From contig NZ_VYKJ01000001.1 in assembly GCF_008710095.1 (NCBI RefSeq), positions 806,001 through 870,000 on the forward strand: 64,000 bases of DNA, read 5' to 3'. Both the position numbers and the translations under genes were made by a program. Every line of letters begins with the position of its first letter. Position 1 is the stretch's first letter. Origin of the DNA: Affinibrenneria salicis. Its GTDB lineage: Bacteria > Pseudomonadota > Gammaproteobacteria > Enterobacterales > Enterobacteriaceae. The notes under the pieces are model-generated. The model was given only the letters and a program-made list of their open reading frames with translations, did no database searches and was not told the DNA's origin. This document shows, piece by piece, positions 1 to 7,948 of the stretch.

Positions 1-138
1 TTATACCGATAATTCATTCGGCCGGACAGGAGCATCATAGAGTGTAACAGGAGGTTCTACAGGTTCTACTGCTTTAAGCGTATTTTTCAGCGGATTGTCA
101 GTATCAGTCGGAGCTTTAAGTATAAAGAATAAAATATT
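1..138 (-). other. C-terminal end of an unrecognised reading frame, no start codon
   Basis: The minus strand is open for about 45 codons and ends in TAA at 3-1. An in-frame stop (139-141) lies just upstream and there is no ATG, GTG or TTG with a ribosome site. The end reads like protein, with a Pro/Glu/Val-rich segment and the C-terminus DAPVRPNELSV. It may be the decayed 3' end of a gene whose upstream part was lost. I do not recognise a family. Confidence 0.2.
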
Positions 139-251
139 TTAACTAAAAAATAGTACAGGTAAGATCAGGTTTATTAACAGTGCTGATGTCTCTGTAGGTT
201 ATATTGGCATGTTTTTTAGAGCAATTACACCATTTTTCTACGTGAGCTATT

Positions 252-482
252 ATGAAACTAGCTGATATTGCTATGTATACCGGGTTGTATATTCGTGGTG
301 GATTAGTGGTGTTTGTATGCATAGTAATAAGGAATACTGTCATAGATACAAAAAATGAAAAGATCTATATAGCTTCATATATTGATTTTTCCTCCGGAAC
401 CTGCCAGCGCCAACACTGTAAATTTTTCAGGAGAGAAAAACGGTTCTATTATGAAAAACTATTTAATAGTATTATTGAATAA
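252..482 (+). CDS. doubtful small ORF of unknown function
   Basis: This is an open frame of 76 codons in AT-rich DNA, with a hydrophobic stretch near residues 12-28 followed by a basic, aromatic C-terminal part. There is no convincing Shine-Dalgarno sequence before the ATG and I see no family motif. It sits between the fragment at the window edge and the transposase relic, in a region where most genes are broken. It could be a chance ORF or the stump of a small membrane protein. Confidence 0.15.
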   Translation: MKLADIAMYTGLYIRGGLVVFVCIVIRNTVIDTKNEKIYIASYIDFSSGTCQRQHCKFFRREKRFYYEKLFNSIIE

Positions 483-589
483 ATTTTTATTAATGATATT
501 TGGTTAGGATGTTTTTACTAATCACATTGTTATATTAGGGGGCGTAACTATTTTTTGAACAATTTAGCGCATGTTTTAACCATAAGAAG

Positions 590-1095
590 TCTTTTTATTT
601 GGTTCGCTACGATTTCCCTGATGATGCCTGGGTACTGATTTATTCTATGTTGCCGCCTGAAAGCGAGACCTCCAGAGGTGGCCGTCCTTATTCTGAGCTC
701 AGACAAGTAATGAATGGCCATATTTTAGGACTGTATTCAGGCGCTCCTGGCGGTATCTTACCGAACGTTACGGTTACTGGAAAATACGAAGAAAAGGAAT
801 ACCTAAATCTCACCTGAAAGCCGTGCTGGTTGATAAGGGATATTCTAATCGGTCTCTACGTTATCAACCAAAAATAAAAGGGATAAAAGCGGCCATTCCG
901 TTCAAATAGAATGAAAAGTCCAGTCTGGACGGACGCCGAAGACTGGATATGCGCCTGTACAAAAAATGTAATGTCGTGGAGCATTGCTTTGCAATGCTAA
1001 AAGAAAACTGTTGTGTCGAAATGCATTCAGAAAAAACGGCCAGAAACTACCTGAATATGCTTAAACTGGACTCGAACTGGTCGTTTTTAAGGTAC
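590..1095 (+). pseudogene. IS5-family transposase relic, internally deleted and frameshifted
   Basis: The first part (599-800) reads like the N-terminus of an IS5-family transposase: a DxAW motif, then LPPESETSRGGRPY and a RQVMNG block. After an internal deletion of the catalytic middle, a second part (about 807-1080) resumes in another frame with the typical C-terminal features: DKGYSNRSLR, a Lys/Ile/Pro stretch, a YKKCNVVEHCFAMLK block and a final EKTARNYL. An in-frame TAG (907-909) interrupts the second part. Clean inverted repeats and target duplication are not visible. VgrG-tail sequence resumes directly at about 1098, so the element appears to have landed in a vgrG 3' end and later decayed. 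Confidence 0.7.
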
Positions 1096-1097
1096 AC

Positions 1098-1324
1098 GCA
1101 CTGGCTTTGCTCAGGATAAGATGGATTTTGTATCGAAGTATGTTAACTGTTGGGCTGCTACTGCAGCATTCAAAAGAGTAAGCTATTCTGCAACAACGGT
1201 AGATGTTTCGTATAAATTGCTGGCTTTTGGTCGAACGACGGTGAATGCGCAGCGTGTTGAAATGGCTCGCGTCGAAAGTGGCAATTTGCGTACAGCTTTA
1301 TTTGCTTTGTATCTTTTAATGTGA
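1098..1324 (+). pseudogene. VgrG C-terminal tail fragment (type A tail)
   Basis: This fragment begins right after the transposase relic. It aligns by eye with the end of the longer VgrG fragment at 3850-4308: both carry LAQD/AQDK-type residues, DFxSK, the block NAQRVExARVESG and the closing RTALFALY. The fragment keeps the stop (TGA at 1322) and lies 20 nt before a DUF3592-type gene, as in the later copy. The spike base and beta-helix are missing. VgrG trimers form the tip of the type VI secretion needle, and extensions at their C-terminus carry or bind effectors. Whether this tail is toxic is not shown by the sequence. Confidence 0.6.
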
Positions 1325-1343
1325 TTAGTATTTAAGGAAACCT

Positions 1344-1724
1344 ATGACTACGGCTGGTATTGTTAATATTGCTTTAACAGTTTTTATTTTTATCGTTGGT
1401 TTTTTGTAGCGAATAGAATAGTAAAACGCTCTGCAGAGAGAGAGAGCGTTGACAGCCAATGGTGCTGTAGTAAGAGCAACTATTCTTTCGATGCACCAAA
1501 GCGGACTTTTTTTAAATAATAATCCTGTTCTGGAATTAAAATTAAAAATAGAGACTGAACCGGCTAATAAATCATGGCTGGTTGAAAAGCATCAGGAAAC
1601 CGCCTTTTTGATTGCGCTGAGTTCGTATGAAGTTGGCGGTGTATACGATGCCCGTATGGGAAAAAATGAGAATGATATTCTGCTGGTGAAGGATGAGAGC
1701 GGCAATCCGGTGCGTATTGAATAA
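1344..1724 (+). pseudogene. DUF3592-type membrane protein, frameshifted copy A
   Basis: An ATG at 1344 with AAGGA upstream starts the same protein as the intact copy at 4327-4710: MTT, a transmembrane segment, an NRIVK basic stretch, then a beta-rich domain. Two small indels break it: after the membrane segment (TAG at about 1408) and near 1440-1448. From 1449 the frame is open to 1724, and its ~90 residues differ from the intact copy at only three positions. The intact N-terminal anchor and C-terminal domain are therefore out of frame, and the gene is probably dead unless translation restarts at the TTG at 1449. It lies directly behind a VgrG tail, the arrangement repeated elsewhere in the array. 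Confidence 0.7.
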
Positions 1725-1990
1725 TTATCAATGTTTTTGATGGGAATTATGCACTCTGAAATAATATTTTACGGTGGACGTATTTGCCGATTTATCTGTT
1801 AAAGGATCGACGCACTTATGCGACCAATATGGGCATTATGTTGTGCAGCCAATACTGCACCAAAGACAACGCCAGCTACTTGTTCTTTGAGGGTCACCTC
1901 GGCAGCGAGTCATTTGATATGCACTCCGAAAAAGATATGAATGTTTCGGTGGAGAATGATAAACGGGTGACGATCGACGGAAACTGCTTT
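1437..1990 (+). repeat. direct repeat, copy 1 of a ~3-kb tandem duplication
   Basis: Nucleotides from about 1449 match those from about 4438 almost base for base through the end of the DUF3592 gene (for example ACAGCCAATGGTGCTGTAG in both). They stay clearly similar through the intergenic ATTATCAATGTTTTTGATGG segment and into the next VgrG fragment. The offset is about 2,990 bp. Identity falls off gradually after 1,800. Confidence 0.8.
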
Positions 1991-2696
1991 ACCGTGATTA
2001 ACAAGGGGCAGCAGGATACGATGGTGGGGAACGCCACGTTCCACTATAAGGCTAAGCGCGATACTACGGTGGACGATGTTGAAAGCAACACCTTTAATAA
2101 TAGCCAGACGACGAAGCTCAAGAATGGCAGGAAGCTTGAGATCATCAATGACGGTGATGAGAGCAAGATTACCGGGGATCAAACCCTTAAACTGCAAGGT
2201 TCTCAAATTGAGCATATTGCTGAAAAGAAAAAAATCACTATAGGCGAAGGTTTTTCTCTGGAGATTATGGCTGGCGGGAAAAAACAAAAATCAAAGGTGA
2301 TGCTACTTTTAATATTGATAGTTCAATGAGTGAAAATGTCAGCGAGGGGATTTCATTTTTTCGCCTAAAGAAATTATAATAAAAAGTAAAACGAAAGTTT
2401 TTATTGACTCTCCAGTGTTTTAACATAATGATAAGTCTAAAACTATAACTTCTAACGTTGTTTCTGAATTTATTAAAGACAATTTAACAGTAAAGTTAGC
2501 AACAGCAACATTTAAAGGAATTGACCTATCATTCACTAATTATAATGGTAGTGTAAAGGGTATTATTTTTAATAAAACTATTTTTGATGTGTCAAACACT
2601 GATGGGAAAACTGAGTTTGTTACTTCGGTGAAAATTGCAGTAAGTGGTTTAAAACTTAACTTGTCTAAACTTAATGTTTTTTTAAGGATAAAGACA
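1799..2696 (+). pseudogene. VgrG C-terminal half with a second type of tail, frameshifted
   Basis: The frame open to 2329 encodes the VgrG beta-helix/DUF2345 stalk. It has NASYLFFEG, a GSESFDMHSEKDMN block, VENDKRVTIDGN, then KRDTTVDDVESNTFNN and successive TxxG/NG repeats. A frameshift in the A-rich run near 2280 ends it. The same stalk continues in other frames (KGDATFNID, then IDSPVF around 2400-2423, with TAA at 2421), followed by a tail of about 90 residues different from type A: TITSNVVSEFIKDNLTVKL, then a stretch rich in Thr, Val, Lys and Asn. There is no VgrG N-terminal (gp27/gp5) domain, so this is a displaced 3' end. The tail runs in frame, with no stop, into the DUF3592 gene at 2697. 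Confidence 0.7.
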
Positions 2697-3026
2697 ATGA
2701 AAGAAATAATAGTAATATTTGTTATAATCGGTTTTTGTTTTTATATGGGGCGTGATTTTTACATAAATAATCAGATAAATAAGAATGGAGTTATTGCTAC
2801 AGCAAAAATAATAAAGGCCAAACACTTAAGCGGGAATGATGGAGGAAGTATTAATGGTCGTTTTCAGGTTTACTTTATCAATGAGCATGGTAATGAGGAA
2901 GAGTTGACGTTTGATACGACGATTCCACAACTATATGCGCCCCGGGTGCAAGCAGACATGGCTATTGATATAAAATATCTTCCGAATGACCATAGCAAGG
3001 CATTATTTATATTTAAAGATAATTAA
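2697..3026 (+). CDS. DUF3592-type membrane-anchored protein (109 aa)
   Basis: The start is set at the ATG at 2697, preceded by TTAAGGATAA. The longer in-frame reading from 2589 is VgrG-tail sequence. Residues 3-20 form one hydrophobic segment (EIIVIFVIIGFCFYM). A beta-rich domain follows with the DUF3592 pattern: NGVIATAKIIKA, a Phe/Tyr/Phe strand, then a VQADMAIDIKYLPNDHS end in which a YxPxD/H motif closes the domain. It is probably an inner-membrane protein with a soluble domain. Its place behind a VgrG tail suggests a cognate partner or immunity role, but this is inference. Sequence similarity to the other family members in the array is low outside the pattern. Confidence 0.6.
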   Translation: MKEIIVIFVIIGFCFYMGRDFYINNQINKNGVIATAKIIKAKHLSGNDGGSINGRFQVYFINEHGNEEELTFDTTIPQLYAPRVQADMAIDIKYLPNDHSKALFIFKDN

Positions 3027-3269
3027 TGATTTTTATTGTGAGCCTTAAACCACCATCCTTGAGATGTGGTTATTTCCCCTGCAGGACTATAGTTCGGAGA
3101 ATCAGGTGAAAATATATCCAGATTTATTATTTTGTGATTTAAATAAGCAGGGATACGCTTTTTCGAACGGTGACGCGTGACCTGATGTGGATGACAGGTT
3201 ATTTTTTAGTCCTCCTTCTGCGTATCAAAGCCACCTGCTATGCCGGAGAGCAGTTAAATAGCCTTCAAC

Positions 3270-3503
3270 CTTATAAAAAACAGCAGGATACGTTGTAGGG
3301 ATACGATATGTATCTCGTGATAGAACGGTTGTTGATGTTGAAAGCAATACGTTCAACAACATCCAGACGACGGAGGTCAAGAACGACGGGAAGCTTGAGA
3401 TTATTAATAACGGTAATGAGAGAAAAATTACTGGGGATCAAACCCTGCTCCTTGACGGCAACAGAAAGGAGACAATAACCGGTAAGAATGATGTCTATAT
3501 TAG
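3270..3503 (+). pseudogene. VgrG beta-helix fragment
   Basis: This degraded stretch encodes SRDRTVVDVESNTFNN, a QTTEVKNDGKLEI repeat, then KITGDQTLLLDGN and KETITGKNDVYISV. It is the same stalk region as at 2040-2200. It has no start, is preceded by a QQDT-type motif with a stop (about 3296), and ends abruptly at the inverted-repeat element beginning at 3504. The stalk appears to resume beyond the element at about 3850, so this and the next fragment were probably one gene. Confidence 0.6.
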
Positions 3504-3673
3504 TGTGTGTCCCTTAACCTCCCTGCATACCAAAAAGTGATGCAGTAATCATTTCCGGAATGTGTTTGCGGGTTGAATATTGAGCATTTTTAGGACTGTT
3601 TTTATCGCTTAAAGGCGTTTTTGCACAGTTATAACAATGCTGTACTGTACAAAAAACAGTTACGGGACACACC
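3504..3673 (+). mobile_element. ~170-bp inverted-repeat element (MITE-like or IS relic)
   Basis: The left end TGTGTGTCCCTTAAC (3504-3518) and the reverse complement of the right end at 3659-3673 (GGTGTGTCCCGTAAC) match at 13 of 15 positions. The element interrupts VgrG stalk coding sequence. On the minus strand it holds a short open frame containing PLSDKNSPKNAQYS and stopping 13 nt before the left end, which looks like the stub of a transposase C-terminus. Flanks read TTAG and CTAG, so a short target duplication is possible but not exact. I do not recognise the IS family. Confidence 0.55.
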
Positions 3674-3849
3674 CTAGTTATAGCCAGGGCGGGACTGTAC
3701 TGTTCAAAATAAATCAATAATGAATTAAAAATTATATTAAATGCATTTAATTTATTCCCGTCAGTAATTTGCCTCATAATATGTTCGTAAAACGCTCTGT
3801 TTGGTTTTGTTCTGACCAGATGTTAAGGGGGTTAACAAAGTACAATTCC

Positions 3850-4308
3850 GCCTTGTGTGATACCAGTGGAGTAACCATTAGGTCTGGCGAAACCTTGACG
3901 ATTAATGGCGGTAGTCGTAAGGAAAACATCACCGGAGACGTAACCACCGAGATTAATAGTAACTGGCATCAAAATATTGTTACCAGTGAAGCTAAGATAT
4001 ATTCGCCAAATAAGATTACGATTAAAAGCGATACGACTGTTTTTATTGATTCACCCGAATTTGTGCATAATGATGTGAAAAAGACGAACCTTGCGCAGGA
4101 TGTTTTAGATTTTGCATCGAAGTTTGTTAGTTTTTCTACGGTTAGTGTTGCTGTCAAAGGCGGTAATTATGCAGTAACTGCGATAGATGTTGCGCATAAA
4201 GGGGAGACATTCGGCCGTTCAATCGTGAATGCACAACGTGTTGAAGCTGCTCGTGTCGAAAGTGGCAGTGTCCGCACAGCCTTGTTTGCATTGTATATGG
4301 TTATATAA
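3850..4308 (+). pseudogene. VgrG C-terminal fragment with complete type A tail
   Basis: The frame is open from before 3769 but reads as VgrG only from about 3862: SGETLTINGG, a KENITGDVTTEIN repeat, then ITIKSDTTVFIDSPEF, the usual end of the DUF2345 beta-helix. A tail of about 85 residues follows: a segment with VSVAVKGG, then NAQRVEAARVESG and a hydrophobic C-terminus ALFALYMVI. The tail keeps its own stop (TAA, 4306-4308). AAGGTG and the next gene follow within 20 nt. Without spike base domains it cannot form a normal VgrG. It may be a silent donor cassette for recombination with an intact vgrG elsewhere, as with rhs and CDI orphan ends. Confidence 0.65.
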
Positions 4309-4326
4309 TTAATATTAAGGTGATCT

Positions 4327-4710
4327 ATGACAACGTCAGGCGTAGTAAATGTTATTGCAACATTAGTTATTGTTGTGGTTGTTTTTTATCTGGCAAACAG
4401 AATAGTTAAAAGTTCTGCCAGCAGAGAAAAAGAATTAACAGCCAATGGTGCTGTAGTAAGAGCAACTATTCTTTCGATGCACCAAAGCGGACTTTTTTTA
4501 AATAATAATCCTGTTCTGGAATTAAAATTAAAAATAGAGACTGAGCCGGCTAATAAATCATGGCTGGTTGAAAAGCATCAGGAAACTGCCTTTTTGATTG
4601 CGCTGAGTTCGTATGAAGTTGGCGGTATATACGATGCCCGTATGGGAAAAAATGAGAATGATATTCTGCTGGTGAAGGATGATAGCGGCAAGCCGGTGCG
4701 TATTGAATAA
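4327..4710 (+). CDS. DUF3592-type membrane-anchored protein, intact copy B (127 aa)
   Basis: The ATG at 4327 follows AAGGTGATCT at good spacing. Residues 6-24 are a transmembrane segment (VNVIATLVIVVVVFYLA) and a short basic linker (NRIVKSSASREK) predicts the C-terminal domain on the cytoplasmic side, or a loosely membrane-bound form. The domain has the strand pattern GAVVRATILSM, PVLELKLKIE and a closing GGIYDARMGKNENDILLV. The last ~90 residues are almost identical to the broken copy at 1449-1724 and clearly paralogous to the gene at 7949. It lies 18 nt downstream of a VgrG tail, as expected for a cognate immunity or partner protein (inference). Confidence 0.7.
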   Translation: MTTSGVVNVIATLVIVVVVFYLANRIVKSSASREKELTANGAVVRATILSMHQSGLFLNNNPVLELKLKIETEPANKSWLVEKHQETAFLIALSSYEVGGIYDARMGKNENDILLVKDDSGKPVRIE

Positions 4711-4975
4711 TTATCAATGTTTTTGATGGGAATTATGCGCTCTGAAATGATATTTTACAGTGATCGTATCTGACGATTTATCTGTTAAATTATCGACTCA
4801 CTTCTGCGACCAGAATGGGCATTATATTGTGCAGTAAAAACGTCACTAAAGACAACGCCAGCTACCTGTTCTTTGAAGACCGCTTCGGCAGCGAGTCATT
4901 TGGCATGCATGCCGAGAAAGATATGAATATTTCGGTTGAGAATTATAAGCGGGTGACGAGCGACACACTATTTAC
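4426..4975 (+). repeat. direct repeat, copy 2 of a ~3-kb tandem duplication
   Basis: Second copy of the segment at 1437-1990. It carries the C-terminal domain of the DUF3592 gene, the same spacer and the start of the next VgrG fragment. Differences are scattered point changes, with divergence increasing after about 4,770. Confidence 0.8.
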
Positions 4976-5043
4976 CGGGATTACGATGGAGGGGCGCTAT
5001 ACGTACATGGATTATGTTGAAAACCGCATCTTAAACGCTAAAT
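4800..5043 (+). pseudogene. VgrG stalk fragment, truncated
   Basis: This is homologous to 1799-1985: MGIILCSK, NASYLFFEDRFGSESFG, MHAEKDMNISVEN, then KRVTSDT. After that point the sequence departs from the VgrG pattern and stops at TAG (5043). Both spike base and tail are absent. It is the downstream end of the second copy of the duplication. Confidence 0.55.
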
Positions 5044-5045
5044 AG

Positions 5046-5653
5046 CTTCGCATAATAGCTCTACACTTGCAGGACATGCATTCCACCAGTATTGGGCTCG
5101 CATGATGAAAAGTGGAGCATCAATATGCGAAGTTATTTATCTATACGGTGAATATCAGGAACTTCATTAATTACGGCGATAGTAATGTGATAATTAAGAT
5201 AATGGAGAGGTTGAGGTTGATGGCATATGTGTACACCATGTGACAGAAATAGTTACTGAAGTGCTTGATTGCGGGTCATAGATAACTATTTTTCCTGTTA
5301 GGAAATAGAAAAATCCGGTATTGGTTAACATTACATTACTATTAAATGTAGCAGTAAGGCCGGCTACTGTTGAATATCCAGAGTTTGAAAGTAGAAATGC
5401 ATCAAAAGACCTTTCGAGAAAATTTCTGTTGATGATGTAAAAATGAGATGGTGATGAAGGCTATTTACAATATAGTTAAAATGCTTATTTTTTGAGTGTA
5501 CATAGACGAATGTTTTAATTGGCTCAGTATTTATCTCATAAAAGGTATTAAAAATAAACATCCCTCAAGAGATAGAATAAGTCTTCTTGTCCTTATTAAT
5601 AGCGGGTCTTGCTTTATTCACCAAAGGTTTTACTTTGATTTTATAGGTTTAAA
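5046..5653 (+). other. 608-nt AT-rich gap without a credible gene
   Basis: There are only short open frames on either strand, with no motif. A nine-base inverted pair, CTTCGCATA (about 5046-5054) and TATGCGAAG (about 5125-5133), flanks some 70 nt. The stretch probably held another vgrG tail that has decayed beyond recognition, since a DUF3592-type gene follows. Confidence 0.4.
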
Positions 5654-6031
5654 ATGGCTACGTGGAAAGATATTTTTATTGCAGTTATATTGATAGTCCC
5701 AATATTTGCTGTTTGTCGGACGGTTTTATATTTATTAATTATTCCAGTTAAGGAGGGTTTTACACAGGCTCGTGTTTTGAAAAACGGCGTTGGTGCTAAT
5801 GCAGATATAGTCTCAGTTCAGCAAACGAATGAATGGGGTGGGAATAAACCAGTCTGCAATATTACGGTCAGATTTATAACTCTGGATGGGAAGGAGTATG
5901 AAGCTAGTGTTAAAAAGGCTCTGGATATCAATGAAGTTGAAAGATTCAAAGCTGGTAATGGAACTACTATTAAATATGATCCCAAAAAACCACATAAGAT
6001 AGCTATTTATGATAAGCCTCTTTTTCTTTAG
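5654..6031 (+). CDS. DUF3592-type membrane-anchored protein C (125 aa)
   Basis: The gene starts at ATG 5654 after a weak AGG. Residues 6-31 are hydrophobic (IFIAVILIVPIFAVCRTV, then LYLLIIPV) and form one membrane anchor. The C-terminal domain shows the DUF3592 pattern most clearly in this array: KNGVGANADIVSVQQT, PVCNITVRFITLDGKEYEA, then GNGTTIKYDPKKPHKIAI. It resembles the proteins at 8831 and 9703 more than those at 4327 and 7949, so two subfamilies share the array. No VgrG tail can be read directly upstream, so it would be an orphan partner gene. Confidence 0.65.
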   Translation: MATWKDIFIAVILIVPIFAVCRTVLYLLIIPVKEGFTQARVLKNGVGANADIVSVQQTNEWGGNKPVCNITVRFITLDGKEYEASVKKALDINEVERFKAGNGTTIKYDPKKPHKIAIYDKPLFL

Positions 6032-6284
6032 CTGGATTTGTAAGGTGCAATGACTGGTTTCTCTTTTTTATTATTTTAATGATTATCTGTGCGTATGGTT
6101 TTGACGGTGATAGCAGGGTTATCTTCATATATTCAGTGATAACTGGAAAGGTGATTTATTAGCATAATACAATAGTCCATAAAAATTAAAGACAAATTTA
6201 CCTAAGGTTGTTGTTTTTAATGATAATGATAGAGATGGGCGCAGATTAATTCTAAAAATTTTGTATAATTAACGGAAAGGTAAT

Positions 6285-6680
6285 ATGTATATAGTTAAAT
6301 TTATTACAGATAACTTGACGGATCCATTTTTTTATGTCGCCATATTTGTCATGTTTTTTTTTGCTTATGCCTTAATAAGTATTCATCTTGGTGATATGAA
6401 AAAAAATAAAGTAAGGAAATATGGTGATGAGGCTATTGGTGAGGTTTTAGATATAAAAAGTCGATCCGGTGGAAATTCTGGCTTTGTCAATGTTGAGCTA
6501 AAAGTTTTATATGTGGATAAAAACAATAACAAACATGTATCAAAAGGAGTCACAGTAATTGATATGACTAAAATTCAGAACTTTCAGCCAGGGAATAAAG
6601 TTAATATTAAGTATATTATAGATAATCCAGATAAAATAATAATTAATATTCCATCCCCCTTAGTCAGAAGGAGTAGTTAA
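6285..6680 (+). CDS. DUF3592-type membrane-anchored protein D (131 aa)
   Basis: ATG 6285 is preceded by GGAAAGG at good spacing. Residues 13-33 are a phenylalanine-rich transmembrane segment (FFYVAIFVMFFFAYAL). The rest follows the family layout: KYGDEAIGEVLDIKS, a FVNVELKVLYVD strand pair, then FQPGNKVNIKYIIDNPDKI. Codon use is strongly AT-rich like the rest of the array. The gene lies 253 nt behind the previous family member and is followed by a VgrG relic. Function is unknown, and an immunity role is inferred from context only. Confidence 0.6.
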   Translation: MYIVKFITDNLTDPFFYVAIFVMFFFAYALISIHLGDMKKNKVRKYGDEAIGEVLDIKSRSGGNSGFVNVELKVLYVDKNNNKHVSKGVTVIDMTKIQNFQPGNKVNIKYIIDNPDKIIINIPSPLVRRSS

Positions 6681-6689
6681 TCCTGACTA

Positions 6690-7089
6690 TTAATAGCGGT
6701 ATCGGAAAAAATGATTATTGGAAACGTTATCCGTGACACTAATGATAACTGGCATTGGAATATCGTTACCGGTGAAGATAAGTTATATTAACCAGATAAG
6801 ATTACGATTAAAATCGATACGGTAGTCTTTATTTGTTTTTCCGGGACTATGGTTGCATCTAAAGATAAAAATATAATCTCTACCTCTATTTTTTCAATAG
6901 AATAACATCACAAGTGAATGGCGCAATACATCTATTAATGATATGCTTAGGATAAGTTTTACTCCTGTAAATATAAGTACGTCTCTTACCAGTGTTGTTC
7001 ATGCACCTATAAATTATGTACTTTTCCTGAACGAGGTGAAACTTCACATGCGAAATATAGCATTTGGTGCTTTGCGTTTGCTTATATGA
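6690..7089 (+). pseudogene. heavily decayed VgrG stalk and tail
   Basis: At the DNA level, 6690-6830 matches 3900-4050 with many changes: AACTGGCATTGGAATATCGTTACCGG corresponds to the same passage there, and AGATTACGATTAAAATCGATAC recurs. Several stops interrupt it. The very end reads AFGALRLLI before TGA (7087-7089), comparable to the RTALFALYMVI ending of the type A tail. The next DUF3592-type gene starts 12 nt further on, so the tail-partner arrangement is preserved although the tail is dead. Confidence 0.5.
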
Positions 7090-7100
7090 AGGTTGAAAAT

Positions 7101-7487
7101 ATGATGGATTTCATTTCTGAATATGCGGTTATTATTGTTATAGCAATAACGCTGTCTATGTTAGCATTGGCTTTACACGGCCTGAAAGGTAGCAAGAAAG
7201 TGATTGGAGAAACAAAAGATTGGTTAAGTAGAGAACGATGGAAAGGTGAATTAAGAGAGACAAAACTAAAGTCCTGGGAACAGACAAATGCAACTTATGG
7301 AATGGATCATTTTTATAGTTTTAATTTTGATCTTGAAGTTAATGGTGATCTTAAGGAGTACTGTGCAGCAGCTTTAATTCGTGCTAACGATATATGTCGC
7401 CTAAAAAAAGGGTTGACGATAATAGTAAAATATGATGAAATGCCACCAAAAAAAATTGCTGTTACTGACGTTCTGTACGATGGGTGA
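7101..7487 (+). CDS. DUF3592-like membrane-anchored protein E (128 aa)
   Basis: ATG 7101 is preferred because GAAGG (7088-7092) sits eight bases upstream. An ATG at 7086 overlapping the preceding stop is the alternative, as is 7104. A transmembrane segment covers roughly residues 8-26 (VIIVIAITLSMLALALHG). A charged helix rich in Lys, Glu and Trp follows, then strands ending in RLKKGLTIIVKYDEMPPKKIAV, which matches the family's closing YDxxPPKKI motif. It is the most divergent member and the helical insert is unusual. Context again places it right behind a VgrG tail relic. Confidence 0.6.
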   Translation: MMDFISEYAVIIVIAITLSMLALALHGLKGSKKVIGETKDWLSRERWKGELRETKLKSWEQTNATYGMDHFYSFNFDLEVNGDLKEYCAAALIRANDICRLKKGLTIIVKYDEMPPKKIAVTDVLYDG

Positions 7488-7948
7488 TAATTGATTTTAA
7501 TGTTTATGCTTGTGAGTTTTGAAGGTGATAAATAGCTTGTCGCACTGATGCTTCATATATTAATTAATTATTCATTAGACCACCGCTATGTTTAATACAG
7601 CATAGTTATGCTGCAACATACATATACTTTTCATTCTGCAAATTGTATGTACATTATCTGGTTTATGTAGCCCAGTTACTTACTGATGTAAACTCTTGCG
7701 GATTATGATATATTCTGTACTTTATCGAAACCCTCCAGTTGGTTGAGTAAATTCGTTCCCGTGGCGTTTGGCGTTTGATTACCGCCTTGCTGTAACCTGA
7801 ATTATTTTATAGCGCAGATGTTTCATATGAGATAATGGTTTTGGAACCATGTAGTTGTGAATATGGGGGGTATGCAACTGATCGGGGCAAGTGGTAATAT
7901 GTTTTTTTCGTATAGTATACAATGGTGTGATCGTTATCAGGATGATTT
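7488..7948 (+). other. 461-nt gap, largely occupied by a dispersed repeat
   Basis: No gene is visible. About 7624-7810 is a copy of the dispersed repeat listed separately. The rest is AT-rich sequence without motifs, ending with CAGGA before the next start. Confidence 0.4.
7624..7810 (+). repeat. dispersed repeat, copy 1 (long form)
   Basis: It begins ATACTTTTCATTCTGCAA, has CAGTTACTTACTGATGTAA in the middle and ends CTGTAACCTGAATTATTTTA. The same begin-middle-end pattern recurs in other intergenic gaps of this window. It resembles a repeat common in Serratia, Pectobacterium and relatives whose ends read ATACCCGTCATACTTCAA and CTGCAACTCGAATTATTT (from memory). Confidence 0.65.

Noticed and set aside
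143..343. Minus-strand 66-codon frame at the left end
   Set aside because: AT-rich chance frame without a ribosome site, and no resemblance to the neighbouring families.
1784..2329. Complete small VgrG-like gene starting at 1784
   Set aside because: The first codons are not preceded by a ribosome site and the frame contains only the stalk part, so it is a fragment rather than a gene.
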